Positions 1 through 9,180 are shown, counted from the stretch's first letter. The stretch is 64,000 bases of DNA from Neptuniibacter sp. 1_MG-2023 (GCF_030547185.1 NZ_JAUOQR010000003.1:186001-250000), one strand, 5' to 3'. Numbers and translations: made by a program. Notes: generated from the sequence alone by a model not told the origin.

Positions 1-673
1 CATTATGCTCGCGCCAATCATTATCTGCTTTTCGGTGGGATGCAGTAATGGCGAGTGCATTACCCTCCTCGGACATAAATGATTTACGTAGATGAAGGTT
101 GCTCTGTCCGAATTCACCAGTACCCAGTTTTATTTGATCACGCCTATCATCAAAAACCGATTTTGAAATAATATGGATCGCACCACCGGTAGAGCCCGGT
201 GCATAAATATTGCCTGGGCCTTTGCTGACCTCGATCTGTTCAATATCTTGGGTATCGATAAAATCCATACGCGTGAAGCTATCAGGATCGGTGATAGGTA
301 CACCATCCCTAAGCACCATGATCTCTCGTATACCGTACTGTGCTTTTAATCCTGCGCCACGGACTATCATGCGTGAGCTATAACCGCCGCTAGTAGATTC
401 AATTAATACACCGGGTGTGCCTTTAAGTGCATTGGCAATGTTGGTCATATTCTCTTGTTCGAGTCGAGCTTGATCAACAATCGCAATGCTTTCAGGTACT
501 TCAGCTGAGCTTCTTTCTGCTCGGGTAGCTGTGACCGTAATCGTATCTGGAATTATTTCGGGCGTTATTTTTGAGGCTGAGTCTTCATCGGCAAAAACCG
601 AGAGAGGAGCAATCATTGCCGAAATGAGAATAGCTGTTTTTTTGGTGGGGAAGGGGGGCTGACATAGTGACAT
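1..673 (-). CDS. TonB-dependent outer-membrane receptor, N-terminal part (cut by window edge)
   Basis: About 224 residues are visible, read on the minus strand from the ATG at 673. They comprise a signal peptide (hydrophobic stretch ending near FADEDS), a TonB box (DTITVTATR) at about residues 43-51, then a plug domain with the usual motifs (NALKGTPGV, MIVRGAG, GVPITDPD, QIEVSKGPGNIYAPGSTGG). The family carries out energised uptake of siderophores, vitamin B12, copper or other ligands, using TonB-ExbBD. The visible part does not reveal the substrate. The beta-barrel lies beyond the left edge. The gene follows the Nudix gene on the same strand, with 145 bp between that carry a strong palindrome. 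Confidence 0.9.
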   Translation of the reverse strand, partial: MSLCQPPFPTKKTAILISAMIAPLSVFADEDSASKITPEIIPDTITVTATRAERSSAEVPESIAIVDQARLEQENMTNIANALKGTPGVLIESTSGGYSSRMIVRGAGLKAQYGIREIMVLRDGVPITDPDSFTRMDFIDTQDIEQIEVSKGPGNIYAPGSTGGAIHIISKSVFDDRRDQIKLGTGEFGQSNLHLRKSFMSEEGNALAITASHRKADNDWREHN

Positions 674-750
674 GTGATTTCCGTCCTAAATATATATTGG
701 CGCGGAAAATAAGTGATTTTTAGTACGCTAACAATGTGGCACAGTGTCGC

Positions 751-772
751 GCGGCATCCTGCCGCATGCGGC
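751..772. repeat. Nested palindromes upstream of the TonB receptor
   Basis: GCGGCA-TCC-TGCCGC at 751-765 is a perfect 6-bp inverted repeat. It overlaps GCCGCATGCGGC (761-772), a perfect 12-bp palindrome. The two structures compete for the arm at 760-765. They lie between the end of the Nudix gene and the start of the receptor, both on the minus strand. The site could be an operator for the receptor or the end of the Nudix transcript. No T-run follows on either strand, so a standard intrinsic terminator is unlikely. Confidence 0.5.
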
Positions 773-818
773 TGTTTGTCACGCTAATAGTGTTGCTATA
801 GTCGGGCTTAAAGGGAAG

Positions 819-1358
819 TTAGTCTTTATTACTATCTATAGTTAGTTCTCTTAAAGGGAACTTTCCTTGTTTTTTATCTTCAAAGTAGAAGTTGAGGGCG
901 TTTTTAATAGTGGAAAAGGCAAGGTCATCCCAAGGAATCTCCTTTTCGCTAAACAGTTCAACCTCAAGGGATTCATTGCTCGGTGCATATTCTGGCTTGT
1001 CTAAATGGGCGAGATAGATAAGTTGCACCTGATTAACGTGAACAATAGAGGTTAAGGTATAGAGATGGCTGATTTCGACATGAGCATTGGCTTCTTCATA
1101 AGTTTCTCGTAATGCTCCTTCCATAGTGGATTCATTGTTTTCCATAAATCCTGCGGGCAGTGTCCAGTAGCCTTTTCTGGGTTCAATTGCGCGTTTGCAG
1201 AGTAAGACCTTATCTTGATAAACCGGTAAACAGCCGGTGATAACTTTGGGATTCTGGTAATGAATTGTCTCGCAGTTATCACAAATATGACGCGGTAAAT
1301 TGTCTTCGTCGGGGATGCCTAAGCGAAGAGGGTTTGCGCAATTGGAACAAAATTTCAT
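819..1358 (-). CDS. Nudix hydrolase with N-terminal zinc ribbon
   Basis: This 179-residue protein belongs to the COG1051-like Nudix group. It has an N-terminal CxxC (CSNC, residues 4-7) and a second CxxC (CDNC, about 26-29) that would form a zinc ribbon like that of NudC-type enzymes. A good Nudix box follows (GFMENNESTMEGALRETYEEA, about residues 71-91), with the REtxEE core that binds the catalytic metal. Nudix enzymes cleave nucleoside diphosphates linked to another moiety, such as ADP-ribose or NADH. The substrate cannot be assigned here. The protein is shorter than NudC (about 260), so it is not that enzyme. It is divergent from the next gene, with 125 bp between them. Confidence 0.85.
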   Translation of the reverse strand: MKFCSNCANPLRLGIPDEDNLPRHICDNCETIHYQNPKVITGCLPVYQDKVLLCKRAIEPRKGYWTLPAGFMENNESTMEGALRETYEEANAHVEISHLYTLTSIVHVNQVQLIYLAHLDKPEYAPSNESLEVELFSEKEIPWDDLAFSTIKNALNFYFEDKKQGKFPLRELTIDSNKD

Positions 1359-1483
1359 CCTACATCCTTAAGCGTGCTGCTAGTGGTTTGCGAGTCTATA
1401 GATTATAAATATCGCAAAGAGATAGAGAGTCTATAAAATCTTACTTAATTTGTCGCTGTGCTTAAGGGTATGATTAAAGCCGA

Positions 1484-2110
1484 GTGAATAATAATGATAT
1501 TTATATGATAACGACTATACGAAAACGTTTAACTGGATTAACTCCCGCTCGGTTTTCATCAAACCGACCGCAAGCCAGTGTGCTTATTGCATTAACGGAT
1601 GATGATGATCCAGAAGTTATTCTAACTAAACGAGCCGCCACACTCTCAACCCATAGTGGGGAGATAGCATTTCCTGGCGGTAAATATGATGAGACCGATA
1701 CAGATCTATTATTTACCGCGTTGCGTGAAGCTCATGAAGAGGTGGGTTTGCAGCCTTCATTGGTTGATGTTATCGGCCCTTTAGGGCAAGTGCTTTCTAA
1801 GCACGGTTTGCAGGTTACGCCTTGGGTGGGCGTTGTGCCTAAAACGGTTGAGCTGGTACCGAACTTAGGTGAACTTGATGAGATATTTAGTGTCCCGCTA
1901 AGTTTTTTCTTAGCGGATCAGCGTTACTCAACAGATGAGATACGCTTTAAGGGGAAATCACTTTATGTTCCCGCATGGGAGTATCAAGGGCATATTATTT
2001 GGGGCTTAACGGCTTATATGTTGGTTGAGCTTTTAAATGAAGGGTGCGGTGCTGATATTCCAATGAAACCGAGACCTGAATATGCAGTTAGACATTTTTT
2101 GCGTGAGTAG
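1484..2110 (+). CDS. CoA pyrophosphatase family Nudix hydrolase (NudL-like)
   Basis: The 208-residue protein carries the UPF0035 signature ahead of the Nudix box ([20 protein letters not shown], about residues 47-66) and a canonical Nudix box ([20 protein letters not shown], continuing EEVGL). Proteins with this combination hydrolyse CoA and its derivatives to 3',5'-ADP and phosphopantetheine. The start is uncertain: GTG at 1484 and an in-frame ATG at 1505 are both possible, and neither has a good Shine-Dalgarno at normal spacing. The homologous part begins at about the ATG. It starts a tight plus-strand run with the gamma-carbonic-anhydrase-like gene 11 bp downstream. Confidence 0.87.
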   Translation: MNNNDIYMITTIRKRLTGLTPARFSSNRPQASVLIALTDDDDPEVILTKRAATLSTHSGEIAFPGGKYDETDTDLLFTALREAHEEVGLQPSLVDVIGPLGQVLSKHGLQVTPWVGVVPKTVELVPNLGELDEIFSVPLSFFLADQRYSTDEIRFKGKSLYVPAWEYQGHIIWGLTAYMLVELLNEGCGADIPMKPRPEYAVRHFLRE

Positions 2111-2121
2111 GAGAAGCTGTA

Positions 2122-2646
2122 ATGTTGTATTCCCTTGAGGGGCAAAGTGTCAGATTAATAGGTAAAGAGCATTTTGTGGCAGAAAATGCGACGGTTATCG
2201 GTAATGTTGAGCTGCATGATTGCAGTAGTGTCTGGTTTAATGTGGTGATCCGTGGTGATAACGACCCCATTATCATCGGCTCAGGTTCAAATATTCAGGA
2301 TGGTGCAGTTTTACATACTGATCCAGGATTTGCCTTACGTATAGGTTCAAATGTGACGGTGGGGCATCAGGCGATGTTGCATGGTTGTGAGGTGGGAGAG
2401 GGTTCTTTAATCGGTATTAATGCTGTTGTTTTGAATGGTGCAAAAATAGGCAAAGGCTGTTTGATTGGTGCGAATGCCTTAGTCACTGAGGGTATGCAAA
2501 TTCCGGATTATTCGTTAGTGGTGGGATCACCTGCTAAAATAAAGCGCCCCTTATCTGTAGAACAGGTGGCTGAATTGACAAAGAATGCTGAGCATTATGT
2601 TGATAATATGCGCCGTTACAATCGTGGTTTAGAGCGACAAGAGTAA
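2122..2646 (+). CDS. Gamma-carbonic anhydrase family protein (YrdA/PaaY type)
   Basis: The 174-residue protein is a left-handed beta-helix of hexapeptide repeats ([30 protein letters not shown] and similar). The three His ligands of the gamma-CA metal site are visible in AVLHTDPG and [12 protein letters not shown]-terminal helix ([20 protein letters not shown]) is typical of the family. Members form trimers with metal at the interfaces. Many are of uncertain activity, from carbonic anhydrase to thioesterase-like PaaY, so I stop at the family name. It lies 11 bp after the CoA pyrophosphatase gene and 3 bp before the DUF1289 gene, so it is probably co-transcribed with both. Confidence 0.9.
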   Translation: MLYSLEGQSVRLIGKEHFVAENATVIGNVELHDCSSVWFNVVIRGDNDPIIIGSGSNIQDGAVLHTDPGFALRIGSNVTVGHQAMLHGCEVGEGSLIGINAVVLNGAKIGKGCLIGANALVTEGMQIPDYSLVVGSPAKIKRPLSVEQVAELTKNAEHYVDNMRRYNRGLERQE

Positions 2647-2649
2647 GTA

Positions 2650-2841
2650 ATGACAGAACAGATAAACAAACCTATCCCAAATCCTTGTGTCGGTGTATGT
2701 GCGCTCGATGAAAATGACCTTTGTATTGCCTGTCAGCGTAGTGGTATCGAGATTGCTGAGTGGGGTGTTTACACTAACGAAGAGAAGGTCGATGTTTGGA
2801 AAAAGATCAAACAGCGAGAATCGGGCGATTTTTCAGAATAA
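2650..2841 (+). CDS. DUF1289 family protein
   Basis: This 63-residue protein has the DUF1289 pattern: NPCVGVCALDENDLCIACQR gives four Cys (PCxxxC...CxxC), followed by a conserved EIAEW and a basic C-terminal helix. The four cysteines suggest metal or Fe-S binding, but no function is established for the family. The ATG sits 3 bp after the preceding stop, and the gene appears to be part of the 1484-3171 transcription unit. Confidence 0.85.
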   Translation: MTEQINKPIPNPCVGVCALDENDLCIACQRSGIEIAEWGVYTNEEKVDVWKKIKQRESGDFSE

Positions 2842-2859
2842 TTTTAGGGTCTGTTGGTT

Positions 2860-3171
2860 ATGAATGTGATGATCGATATTTGTATTGTGCCTTTAGGGGT
2901 GGGCGTATCAGTCTCAAAATATGTAGCGGCCTGTCAGCGTGTTCTAAATGATGCCCATTTGAAACATGAAATGCATGCCTATGGTACCAATGTGGAAGGG
3001 GATTGGGATGAGGTGATGGCGGCGGTCAAACGTTGTCATGAGGTGGTGCATGAGATGGGCGCGCCACGGATAACAACCTCAATGCGTTTAGGCACTCGAA
3101 CAGATCGTGAGCAGACGATGGATGATAAAGTTCAAAGCGTAAGGCAGAAGCTGGAGCGAGAAGAGGGTTGA
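2860..3171 (+). CDS. MTH1187/UPF0045 family thiamine-binding protein
   Basis: The 103-residue protein matches the MTH1187/YkoF-like fold family: the hydrophobic strand IDICIVPLGVGVSVSKYVAA, then the conserved YGTNVEGDWDEV and a helix carrying CHEVVHEMGAPRI. Members bind thiamine or related compounds, and some sit next to thiamine transport genes. No such neighbour is present here. The ATG at 2860 was chosen because AGGG at 2846-2849 is well spaced. A TTG two codons earlier would also be in frame. It is the last gene of the run and is followed by a strong hairpin. Confidence 0.85.
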   Translation: MNVMIDICIVPLGVGVSVSKYVAACQRVLNDAHLKHEMHAYGTNVEGDWDEVMAAVKRCHEVVHEMGAPRITTSMRLGTRTDREQTMDDKVQSVRQKLEREEG

Positions 3172-3204
3172 TTGAGCGCCAATTTTTAGCGGCGCTCAAT
3201 CTTT
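3171..3204. terminator. Bidirectional intrinsic terminator between convergent genes
   Basis: ATTGAGCGCC (3171-3180) pairs with GGCGCTCAAT (3191-3200) over a 10-nt loop, and a T-rich stretch follows on the plus strand. It lies exactly between the convergent thiamine-binding gene and the CorB-like gene, so it probably serves both. Confidence 0.75.
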
Positions 3205-3216
3205 ATATTAAAGGGG

Positions 3217-4488
3217 TTAGTCTTCCTGCTCTTTTTTGAAAGCTATTATTCGAGCCGTCTTGATTACATTATCACTGATTTGCAGCGTTTCTATATGATA
3301 GTGCATTAACTGCAAGCAGACGTTAGCCTCAGGAATGGATTCCAAGGTTTCCGTAATCAAGCCGTTCATTGTTTTTGGGCCATCGGTAGGCAAGTTCCAA
3401 TCCAATGCTTTGTTAACATCGCGAATATAGGCACTGCCTTCAATGTAATAGCTGCCATCTTCTTGCGGAAATATATCTTGGTCAGCCTCTCTAGGGCTAG
3501 ACGATAACTCTCCGACAATCTCTTCGAGTATATCTTCTAATGTGACGATGCCTTGTATATCGCCATATTCATCAACCACTAGGCCTATACGTCTATTTTG
3601 CGATTGAAAGTGGACGAGCTGGGTTTCTAGTGGCGTACTTTCAGGTACAAAGTAGGGTTCCCGTATCACTTGAAGAATGGCTGCTTTTGTTACCTTCCCT
3701 TCATGGAATACCTGCGCAAGGTTGCGCATATGGAGAATACCCACCACTTTGTTTAGTTCACCTTGGTAAACAGGTAGGCGTGTATGCTCGGTATTGCTCA
3801 AACGGCCAATAATCGTATCAATATCATCATCTAGGTCGATTCCCATAACTTCGTTACGAGGGATCATGATGTCATTCACTGTTACTTCAGACAGCTCTAG
3901 TACGCCGAGCAGCATGCTTTGGTTATTTTGTGGAAGTAGAGCACCGGCCTCATTAACTAATGTTCTAAGCTCTTCAGTGCTCAGGTGGTGATTATTGTCA
4001 CCGGTGACATTGACCCCAAATAAACGTAGGAAAGTGTTTGTAATGCCGTTTATCACCCATACTAGCGGGTAAGATATTTTAAGTAGAGGCGCAAGAAGAT
4101 AAGACGCAGGGAAAGCGACTCTTTCCGGATAGAGCGCAGCCATTGTTTTTGGTGACACTTCCGCAAAGATAAGAATAATAACTGTTAGGCCAAAGGTGGC
4201 GATCATAATGCCGGTGTCGCCCCATAGGCGTACGCAAATAACGGTCGCGATAGCGGAGGCTAAGATATTAACAAAGTTATTACCTATCAGAATAACGCCA
4301 ATCAGTCGGTCGGGGCGTTCTAGTAATTTGCTGGCTTTACGTGCTCCACGGTGCTTTTTCTTGACGAGATGTTTCAGTCTATATCGGTTAAGCGACATCA
4401 TCCCGGTTTCTGAACTGGAGAAAAATGCAGAGCATAAAATTAAGAAACAGAGTATTCCAAGGAGAAATCCTATTGATGCGTCTTCCAA
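3217..4488 (-). CDS. CNNM/CorB-type HlyC/CorC family transporter (YfjD-like)
   Basis: A 423-residue inner-membrane protein. The N-terminal half is a DUF21/CNNM domain: a first membrane segment at about residues 5-25, the conserved FFSSSETGMMSLNRYRLKHL, then further hydrophobic segments to about residue 155. A pair of CBS domains follows (about 195-320, with IMIPRNEVMGID and IVTLEDILEEIVGE), and last a CorC_HlyC/transporter-associated domain. Relatives are implicated in Mg2+/Co2+ homeostasis. This protein is distinct from the soluble CorC homologue at 62518-63354. It is placed next to ypjD and ffh, as in many gammaproteobacteria. Confidence 0.9.
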   Translation of the reverse strand: MEDASIGFLLGILCFLILCSAFFSSSETGMMSLNRYRLKHLVKKKHRGARKASKLLERPDRLIGVILIGNNFVNILASAIATVICVRLWGDTGIMIATFGLTVIILIFAEVSPKTMAALYPERVAFPASYLLAPLLKISYPLVWVINGITNTFLRLFGVNVTGDNNHHLSTEELRTLVNEAGALLPQNNQSMLLGVLELSEVTVNDIMIPRNEVMGIDLDDDIDTIIGRLSNTEHTRLPVYQGELNKVVGILHMRNLAQVFHEGKVTKAAILQVIREPYFVPESTPLETQLVHFQSQNRRIGLVVDEYGDIQGIVTLEDILEEIVGELSSSPREADQDIFPQEDGSYYIEGSAYIRDVNKALDWNLPTDGPKTMNGLITETLESIPEANVCLQLMHYHIETLQISDNVIKTARIIAFKKEQED

Positions 4489-4612
4489 GACGGTATGCCT
4501 ATCTTATGAATGGAGCGTCATTTTCAAATGTGGCCCCTGACCTGTCAAGGGCTATTACCCCTACATTTTGTCTATTTAGACGAATAGAGGTGGTTATCTG
4601 ATAGAAGAGGGC

Positions 4613-5398
4613 TTAGATGAGTAATTCAATCACCATTTTGCTGCCAAAAAATCCGAGCGCGAGAGTGATAAAACTTGCAATAGTCCAGCGTACTGCTGTG
4701 TTGCTGCGCCAACCAAAGCTAATACGGCCAAATAATAAGGTTGCGTACAAAAACCAAGCACAGATAGAAAATGCAGTTTTGTGAACTAAGTGTTGTGCAA
4801 ATAGATCTTCAAAAACAATAAAGCCCGTCACCATCGCAGCGGTTAATAAGACCAAACCAGTCCAAACCATCTCAAATAGCAAGCATTCCATTGTTTGTAG
4901 TGGTGGGAGGGATGAGACAAGTCCGCGAGTATGATGCTGTTTCAGTGCTGCTATTTGGAAGGAGAGCAATATAGCTTGTAGTGTTGCTACCGTAAAAATA
5001 CTGTACGCCAAAATCGATAGCAAAATATGGACGATTACGCCGCCACTATAGATTTTTCCATCAGATACCCCAGTAGCCAGTGTGGCCAATGAAGCGATGG
5101 CGGCCATAGGAAAAACACCAATAAAAAGATTATCTATATTTTGGCGCAAGCTACTAAGAAGAACGATACTAGCGACGAGCCAAGAGATAAGTGAGCTAAC
5201 ACTAAAGAAGCTTAAGTTAATCCCATCTGGCTGGTGGAGTACGATATAAAGCGCCAAAGTATGGGAACATAAGCCAAGCACGCCTAGTAGTTGGTTGAAA
5301 TAACGGGGCTGTTGGCGACTGCCGCGCATAACTTGCCACTGTAGGATTCCAGCAGCGCTATAAAGCATTACGGCAACAAGTGTTGATATAGCTAGCAT
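4613..5398 (-). CDS. ypjD: YpjD/CcsA-like inner-membrane protein
   Basis: This 261-residue protein has about eight hydrophobic segments and the tail of a CcsA/CcmC-type cytochrome assembly family member (SICAWFLYATLLFGRISFGW, with conserved Trp and Arg). It belongs to the YpjD branch, which almost always lies divergent from ffh, as here. A role in cytochrome c or heme handling is suggested by homology but is not proven for YpjD. It is encoded opposite ffh with a 238-bp divergent promoter region. Confidence 0.88.
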   Translation of the reverse strand: MLAISTLVAVMLYSAAGILQWQVMRGSRQQPRYFNQLLGVLGLCSHTLALYIVLHQPDGINLSFFSVSSLISWLVASIVLLSSLRQNIDNLFIGVFPMAAIASLATLATGVSDGKIYSGGVIVHILLSILAYSIFTVATLQAILLSFQIAALKQHHTRGLVSSLPPLQTMECLLFEMVWTGLVLLTAAMVTGFIVFEDLFAQHLVHKTAFSICAWFLYATLLFGRISFGWRSNTAVRWTIASFITLALGFFGSKMVIELLI

Positions 5399-5636
5399 CT
5401 AAGTCTCTTCTGTCCAGCGTTCAAGTAGAACAGTGTTATGGCATGAGGCGCTAGTTTGTCACAGATAGGCGCCGGATTAAAGAAGAGCAATAGAGATACA
5501 AAGAGTAATTTAAAGGGGCTGCTCAGGATGGCTCTTGTACGGTATAATGTATCGATAATTAACTTAGTTTATCTTTTTCCCTTAATAATATGCTTATCTA
5601 TGAAGCGCTTTCGCAGGGGGAAAGTCGAGGCAGGAC

Positions 5637-7040
5637 ATGTTTGAGAATTTAACAGAACGACTTACGCACACGTTACGCTCAGTGACCGGTCAGGCGAAAC
5701 TGACGGAAGATAATATTAAAAGTACTCTGCGTGAAGTGCGTATGGCGCTGCTCGAAGCGGATGTCGCACTCCCTGTCGTTAAAGAGTTTGTTAATAGCGT
5801 TAAAGAGCGTGCTGTAGGGACTGAAGTTACTAAAAGCCTGACCCCAGGGCAGGTATTTGTAAAGATCGTCAATGAAGAGATGGTCAAGGTCATGGGGGAG
5901 GCGAATGAAAAGCTGAACCTAGCGGTCGTACCTCCAGCGGTTGTTATGATGGCTGGTCTTCAAGGGGCGGGTAAAACCACCTCGGTGGCAAAACTAGGTC
6001 GTCACCTACGTGAACGGGAAAAGAAAAAGGTCTTAGTTGTTTCTGCTGACGTATATCGTCCGGCGGCTATCAAACAGCTTGAAACCCTTGCGGCTGAAGT
6101 TCAGGTTGATTTCTTCCCATCGTCCGCTGATCAAGATCCAGTTGATATAGCTAACGCGGCAATCGCTCATGCTCGTATTCAACACCATGATGTTGTCTTG
6201 GTTGATACGGCGGGTCGTTTGCATGTTGACGAAGATATGATGGGTGAGATTAAGCGCTTACATGAAGCGGTTAATCCGGTAGAAACCCTATTTGTTGTCG
6301 ATGCGATGACAGGTCAAGATGCGGCAAATACCGCCAAAGCTTTTAACGAAGTATTACCTTTAACCGGTGTTATCCTTACCAAAACCGATGGTGATGCTCG
6401 CGGTGGTGCTGCTTTATCTGTACGTCAGATTACCGGTAAACCTATTAAGTTCTTAGGTGTTGGCGAAAAAGTTGATGCCTTAGAGCCTTTCCATCCTGAT
6501 CGTGTTGCTTCCCGTATCTTAGGTATGGGTGATGTGCTTTCCTTAATTGAGGAAGCAGAGCAGAAAATTGATAAAGCCAAAGCGGAAAAATTTGCCCAGA
6601 AAATTAAAAAGGGTAAAGGCTTTGATCTAGAAGATTTCCGTGAACAGATTACCCAGATGAAAAATATGGGTGGTATGGCGGGCATGCTTGATAAACTTCC
6701 TGGCATGGGTCAACTGACTCAGGCGGCCAGTGCTGCAAACGCCGAGAAGGGTATGCATCAGATGGAAGCGATCATTAACTCAATGACCGCATTGGAACGT
6801 CGTAAGCCCGATATTATCTCAGGTTCCCGCAAAAAACGTATAGCTAAAGGCTCTGGAACCCAGATTCAGGATATTAATCGCCTGCTTAAACAGCATAAAC
6901 AGATGTCGAAGATGATGAAAAAATTCAGCGGCAAAGGCGGTATGACCAAAATGATGCGCGGCATGAAAGGTATGTTACCGCCGGGCATGGGTGGTGGTCC
7001 TGGTGGTATGGGCGGCCCTGGTGGTTTCCCTGGGATGTAA
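5637..7040 (+). CDS. ffh: Signal recognition particle GTPase Ffh
   Basis: The 467-residue protein has the SRP54 layout. An N-domain helical bundle comes first, then a G-domain with P-loop GLQGAGKT (107-114), DTAGR near 190 and TKTDGDARGG near 248, and last the M-domain from about residue 300. The M-domain is Met-rich and ends in a GMGGPGG tail. Ffh binds 4.5S RNA and signal peptides and delivers ribosomes to FtsY. The M-domain includes the RNA-binding segment ISGSRKKRIAKGSG. The start is supported by AGGA just upstream. A strong terminator at 7072-7112 separates it from rpsP. Confidence 0.98.
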   Translation: MFENLTERLTHTLRSVTGQAKLTEDNIKSTLREVRMALLEADVALPVVKEFVNSVKERAVGTEVTKSLTPGQVFVKIVNEEMVKVMGEANEKLNLAVVPPAVVMMAGLQGAGKTTSVAKLGRHLREREKKKVLVVSADVYRPAAIKQLETLAAEVQVDFFPSSADQDPVDIANAAIAHARIQHHDVVLVDTAGRLHVDEDMMGEIKRLHEAVNPVETLFVVDAMTGQDAANTAKAFNEVLPLTGVILTKTDGDARGGAALSVRQITGKPIKFLGVGEKVDALEPFHPDRVASRILGMGDVLSLIEEAEQKIDKAKAEKFAQKIKKGKGFDLEDFREQITQMKNMGGMAGMLDKLPGMGQLTQAASAANAEKGMHQMEAIINSMTALERRKPDIISGSRKKRIAKGSGTQIQDINRLLKQHKQMSKMMKKFSGKGGMTKMMRGMKGMLPPGMGGGPGGMGGPGGFPGM

Positions 7041-7070
7041 GCCTTTTTAATTAATCGGCGAAAAGACTTT

Positions 7071-7112
7071 ATTAGGGCGGGTAATTCTAGTAGAATTCCC
7101 GCCCTAATTTTT
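7071..7112 (+). terminator. Intrinsic terminator after ffh
   Basis: TTAGGGCGGG at 7072-7081 pairs with CCCGCCCTAA (7098-7107), and the stem continues inward through AATTCTA/TAGAATT. A run of T follows (ATTTTT). It isolates ffh from the ribosomal protein operon. Confidence 0.85.
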
Positions 7113-7130
7113 AATGGTTCAGTCTGCCTC

Positions 7131-7147
7131 AAAAACAGGCTGTTTTT
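7131..7147. promoter_or_regulatory. Palindrome in the rpsP leader
   Basis: AAAAACAG-G-CTGTTTTT is a perfect 8-bp inverted repeat with a single central base, 48 bp ahead of the rpsP start codon and after the ffh terminator. It may belong to the rpsP promoter/leader or act as a weak second terminator, since it ends in T5. Function unknown. Confidence 0.4.
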
Positions 7148-7194
7148 CTAACTGTGGGCGATATTAAAACCCACTCAATAAAGGGATCTAACGC

Positions 7195-7443
7195 ATGGTA
7201 ACTATTCGTTTGTCTCGTGGTGGCGCTAAGAAGCGTCCGTTCTATCACATCTCAGTAGCAGACTCGCGTAATGCGCGTGACGGTCGCTTTATTGAGCGTG
7301 TGGGCTTTTTTAACCCAACAGCACGTGGTCAAGAGGAAGGTCTTCGTATCGATCTTGATCGTGTTGAATACTGGCAGAGTAAAGGCGCACAGCTATCTGA
7401 GCGCGTTGCTAAGCTAGTTAAAGAAGCTAAAGCAGCTAAGTAA
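7195..7443 (+). CDS. rpsP: 30S ribosomal protein S16
   Basis: The 82-residue protein matches bS16 across its length ([20 protein letters not shown] at the N-terminus, FNPTARGQ, and [17 protein letters not shown]). It binds 16S rRNA early in 30S assembly. It is first in the conserved rpsP-rimM-trmD-rplS operon, with AAGGGATC upstream of the ATG. Confidence 0.98.
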   Translation: MVTIRLSRGGAKKRPFYHISVADSRNARDGRFIERVGFFNPTARGQEEGLRIDLDRVEYWQSKGAQLSERVAKLVKEAKAAK

Positions 7444-7470
7444 TTTTTAGGTTTTTGGTCAGGGTTAAAG

Positions 7471-8004
7471 ATGAGCAGTGATCCAAGTAATGAACATATC
7501 ATTGTCGGAACGATTTCTGCTGTCTATGGGATTAAGGGTTGGGTAAAAATTTACTCTAACACTGATCCAATAGAAAACATTTTTTCCTACAAACCGTGGT
7601 TGGTAAAAGTTAACGGTGTATTGAAGCCTCTCGAGGTGGAAACCGGTAAGCGCCATGGTAAAGGGCTAGTTGCAAAACTGGTTGGAGTAGACGATCGGGA
7701 TGTGGCGCGTAAATATTGCGGGCTTGAAATCTCGGTTGATGCAAAGCAGCTTCCTAAATTGGACGCTGGTGAGTACTACTGGAGTCAGTTGCAAGACCTA
7801 TTAGTTTATACCGAGTCCGATCAATTATTGGGCAAGGTAAGCCACCTGTTAGAAACTGGCTCAAATGATGTGCTAGTTGTGAAGGGAACGGCTGACAGTC
7901 TCGATCAAAGAGAGCGACTGTTGCCCTATCTTCCTGACCAGGTGATAAAAAATATTGACCTTGAAACAGGTACCATGCGGGTCGATTGGGACCCGGAATT
8001 CTGA
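7471..8004 (+). CDS. rimM: Ribosome maturation factor RimM
   Basis: At 177 residues, it has the two RimM parts: an N-terminal beta-barrel with VGTISAVYGIKGWVKIYSNT and ENIFSYKPW, then a PRC-barrel with YYWSQLQDLLV and LLPYLPDQVI. RimM binds S19 in the 30S head and assists 16S rRNA processing. It lies between rpsP (27 bp) and trmD (3 bp) in the usual order. Confidence 0.97.
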   Translation: MSSDPSNEHIIVGTISAVYGIKGWVKIYSNTDPIENIFSYKPWLVKVNGVLKPLEVETGKRHGKGLVAKLVGVDDRDVARKYCGLEISVDAKQLPKLDAGEYYWSQLQDLLVYTESDQLLGKVSHLLETGSNDVLVVKGTADSLDQRERLLPYLPDQVIKNIDLETGTMRVDWDPEF

Positions 8005-8007
8005 ACC

Positions 8008-8757
8008 ATGTGGTTTGGTGTGGTAACTCTTTTTCCTGAAATGTTTGATGCAATTAGTTGCTACGGCGTTACAGGGCGAGGAGTAAAAAACGGTTTGATA
8101 CAGATGCAGTGCTGGAATCCTCGGGATTTCACGCATGATAAGCATAAAACTGTAGATGACCGCCCTTATGGTGGCGGCCCAGGCATGTTGATGAAATTTC
8201 AACCGCTTAGGGATGCTATTCATGCGGCAAAAGACGCTGCGGGCGACGAGGTAAAAGTTATTTACCTATCCCCACAGGGACGACGTATGGATCATCAGGG
8301 TATGCAGGAGCTAGCTTCTCGCAAGAAGCTGATTCTGGTAGCAGGGCGCTATGAAGGTATTGATGAGCGCCTAATAGATGCAGAGATTGATGAAGAGTGG
8401 TCGCTAGGCGATTTTGTGCTTAGTGGTGGGGAATTACCCGCGATGACTATGATTGATGCAGTTTCTCGTTTGGTTCCTGGTGTTTTAGGACATCAAGATT
8501 CAGCTACTGAGGATTCGTTTTGTGATGGATTGCTAGATTGCCCGCACTACACTAGGCCGGAACAGTATGATGATATGCAGGTACCTGAAGTGTTGCTGAG
8601 CGGCAACCATAAAGAGATCAGACGCTGGCGTCTGAAACAACAGCTGGGAAGGACTTGGCAGCGCCGACCTGACCTGCTCGAATCTCTTGAGTTAAACGCT
8701 GAGCAAAAGTCATTGTTAACCGATTTTATCCGGGAGACCCAAGGGTCCGAAGGTTGA
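8008..8757 (+). CDS. trmD: tRNA (guanine-N1)-methyltransferase TrmD
   Basis: The 249-residue SPOUT methyltransferase makes m1G37 in tRNAs that read CNN, Leu and Pro codons, preventing +1 frameshifts. Visible signatures are [29 protein letters not shown], the trefoil-knot AdoMet site ([27 protein letters not shown]) and a C-terminal tRNA-binding helix region (HYTRPE, RRWRLKQ). The ATG lies 3 bp after the rimM stop, so the two are probably translationally coupled. Confidence 0.98.
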   Translation: MWFGVVTLFPEMFDAISCYGVTGRGVKNGLIQMQCWNPRDFTHDKHKTVDDRPYGGGPGMLMKFQPLRDAIHAAKDAAGDEVKVIYLSPQGRRMDHQGMQELASRKKLILVAGRYEGIDERLIDAEIDEEWSLGDFVLSGGELPAMTMIDAVSRLVPGVLGHQDSATEDSFCDGLLDCPHYTRPEQYDDMQVPEVLLSGNHKEIRRWRLKQQLGRTWQRRPDLLESLELNAEQKSLLTDFIRETQGSEG

Positions 8758-8774
8758 ATGTTTAGGAGCAAGCG

Positions 8775-9131
8775 ATGAGCGGCAAAAACCTAATTATTCA
8801 GCAGCTTGAAGCTGAACAAATGAATAAAGAAGTACCAGAATTTGCACCAGGTGATACTGTTGTAGTTCAGGTTAGAGTTGTAGAAGGCGAGCGTACTCGT
8901 CTGCAGGCGTTTGAAGGTGTAGTTCTAGGTAAGCGTAACCGCGGTCTGAACTCTGCTTTCACTGTGCGTAAAATTTCTCACGGTGTGGGTGTTGAGCGTA
9001 CTTTCCAAACTTTCAGTGCTACCGTTGATAGCATCGAAGTTAAGCGTCGTGGTGCTGTACGTCAGGCTAAACTTTACTACTTGCGTGAGCGTAGTGGTAG
9101 ATCTGCACGTATTAAAGAAAAATTGGGTTAA
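8775..9131 (+). CDS. rplS: 50S ribosomal protein L19
   Basis: The 118-residue protein matches bL19 ([55 protein letters not shown]). It lies at the 30S-50S interface. It is the last gene of the rpsP operon and is followed by a textbook terminator. Confidence 0.98.
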   Translation: MSGKNLIIQQLEAEQMNKEVPEFAPGDTVVVQVRVVEGERTRLQAFEGVVLGKRNRGLNSAFTVRKISHGVGVERTFQTFSATVDSIEVKRRGAVRQAKLYYLRERSGRSARIKEKLG

Positions 9132-9152
9132 TCACCTACTTTTTCTTTTATT

Positions 9153-9180
9153 AAAAAAGCGGCTTCGGTCGCTTTTTTTA
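9153..9180 (+). terminator. Intrinsic terminator after rplS
   Basis: AAAAAAGCG (9153-9161) pairs with CGCTTTTTT (9170-9178) around a GCTTCGGT loop region, ending in seven T. It closes the rpsP-rplS operon. Confidence 0.9.

Noticed and set aside
5456-5644. 62-codon frame ahead of ffh
   Set aside because: It overlaps the ffh start and covers the promoter region, and has no ribosome-binding site. It probably reads through leader DNA.
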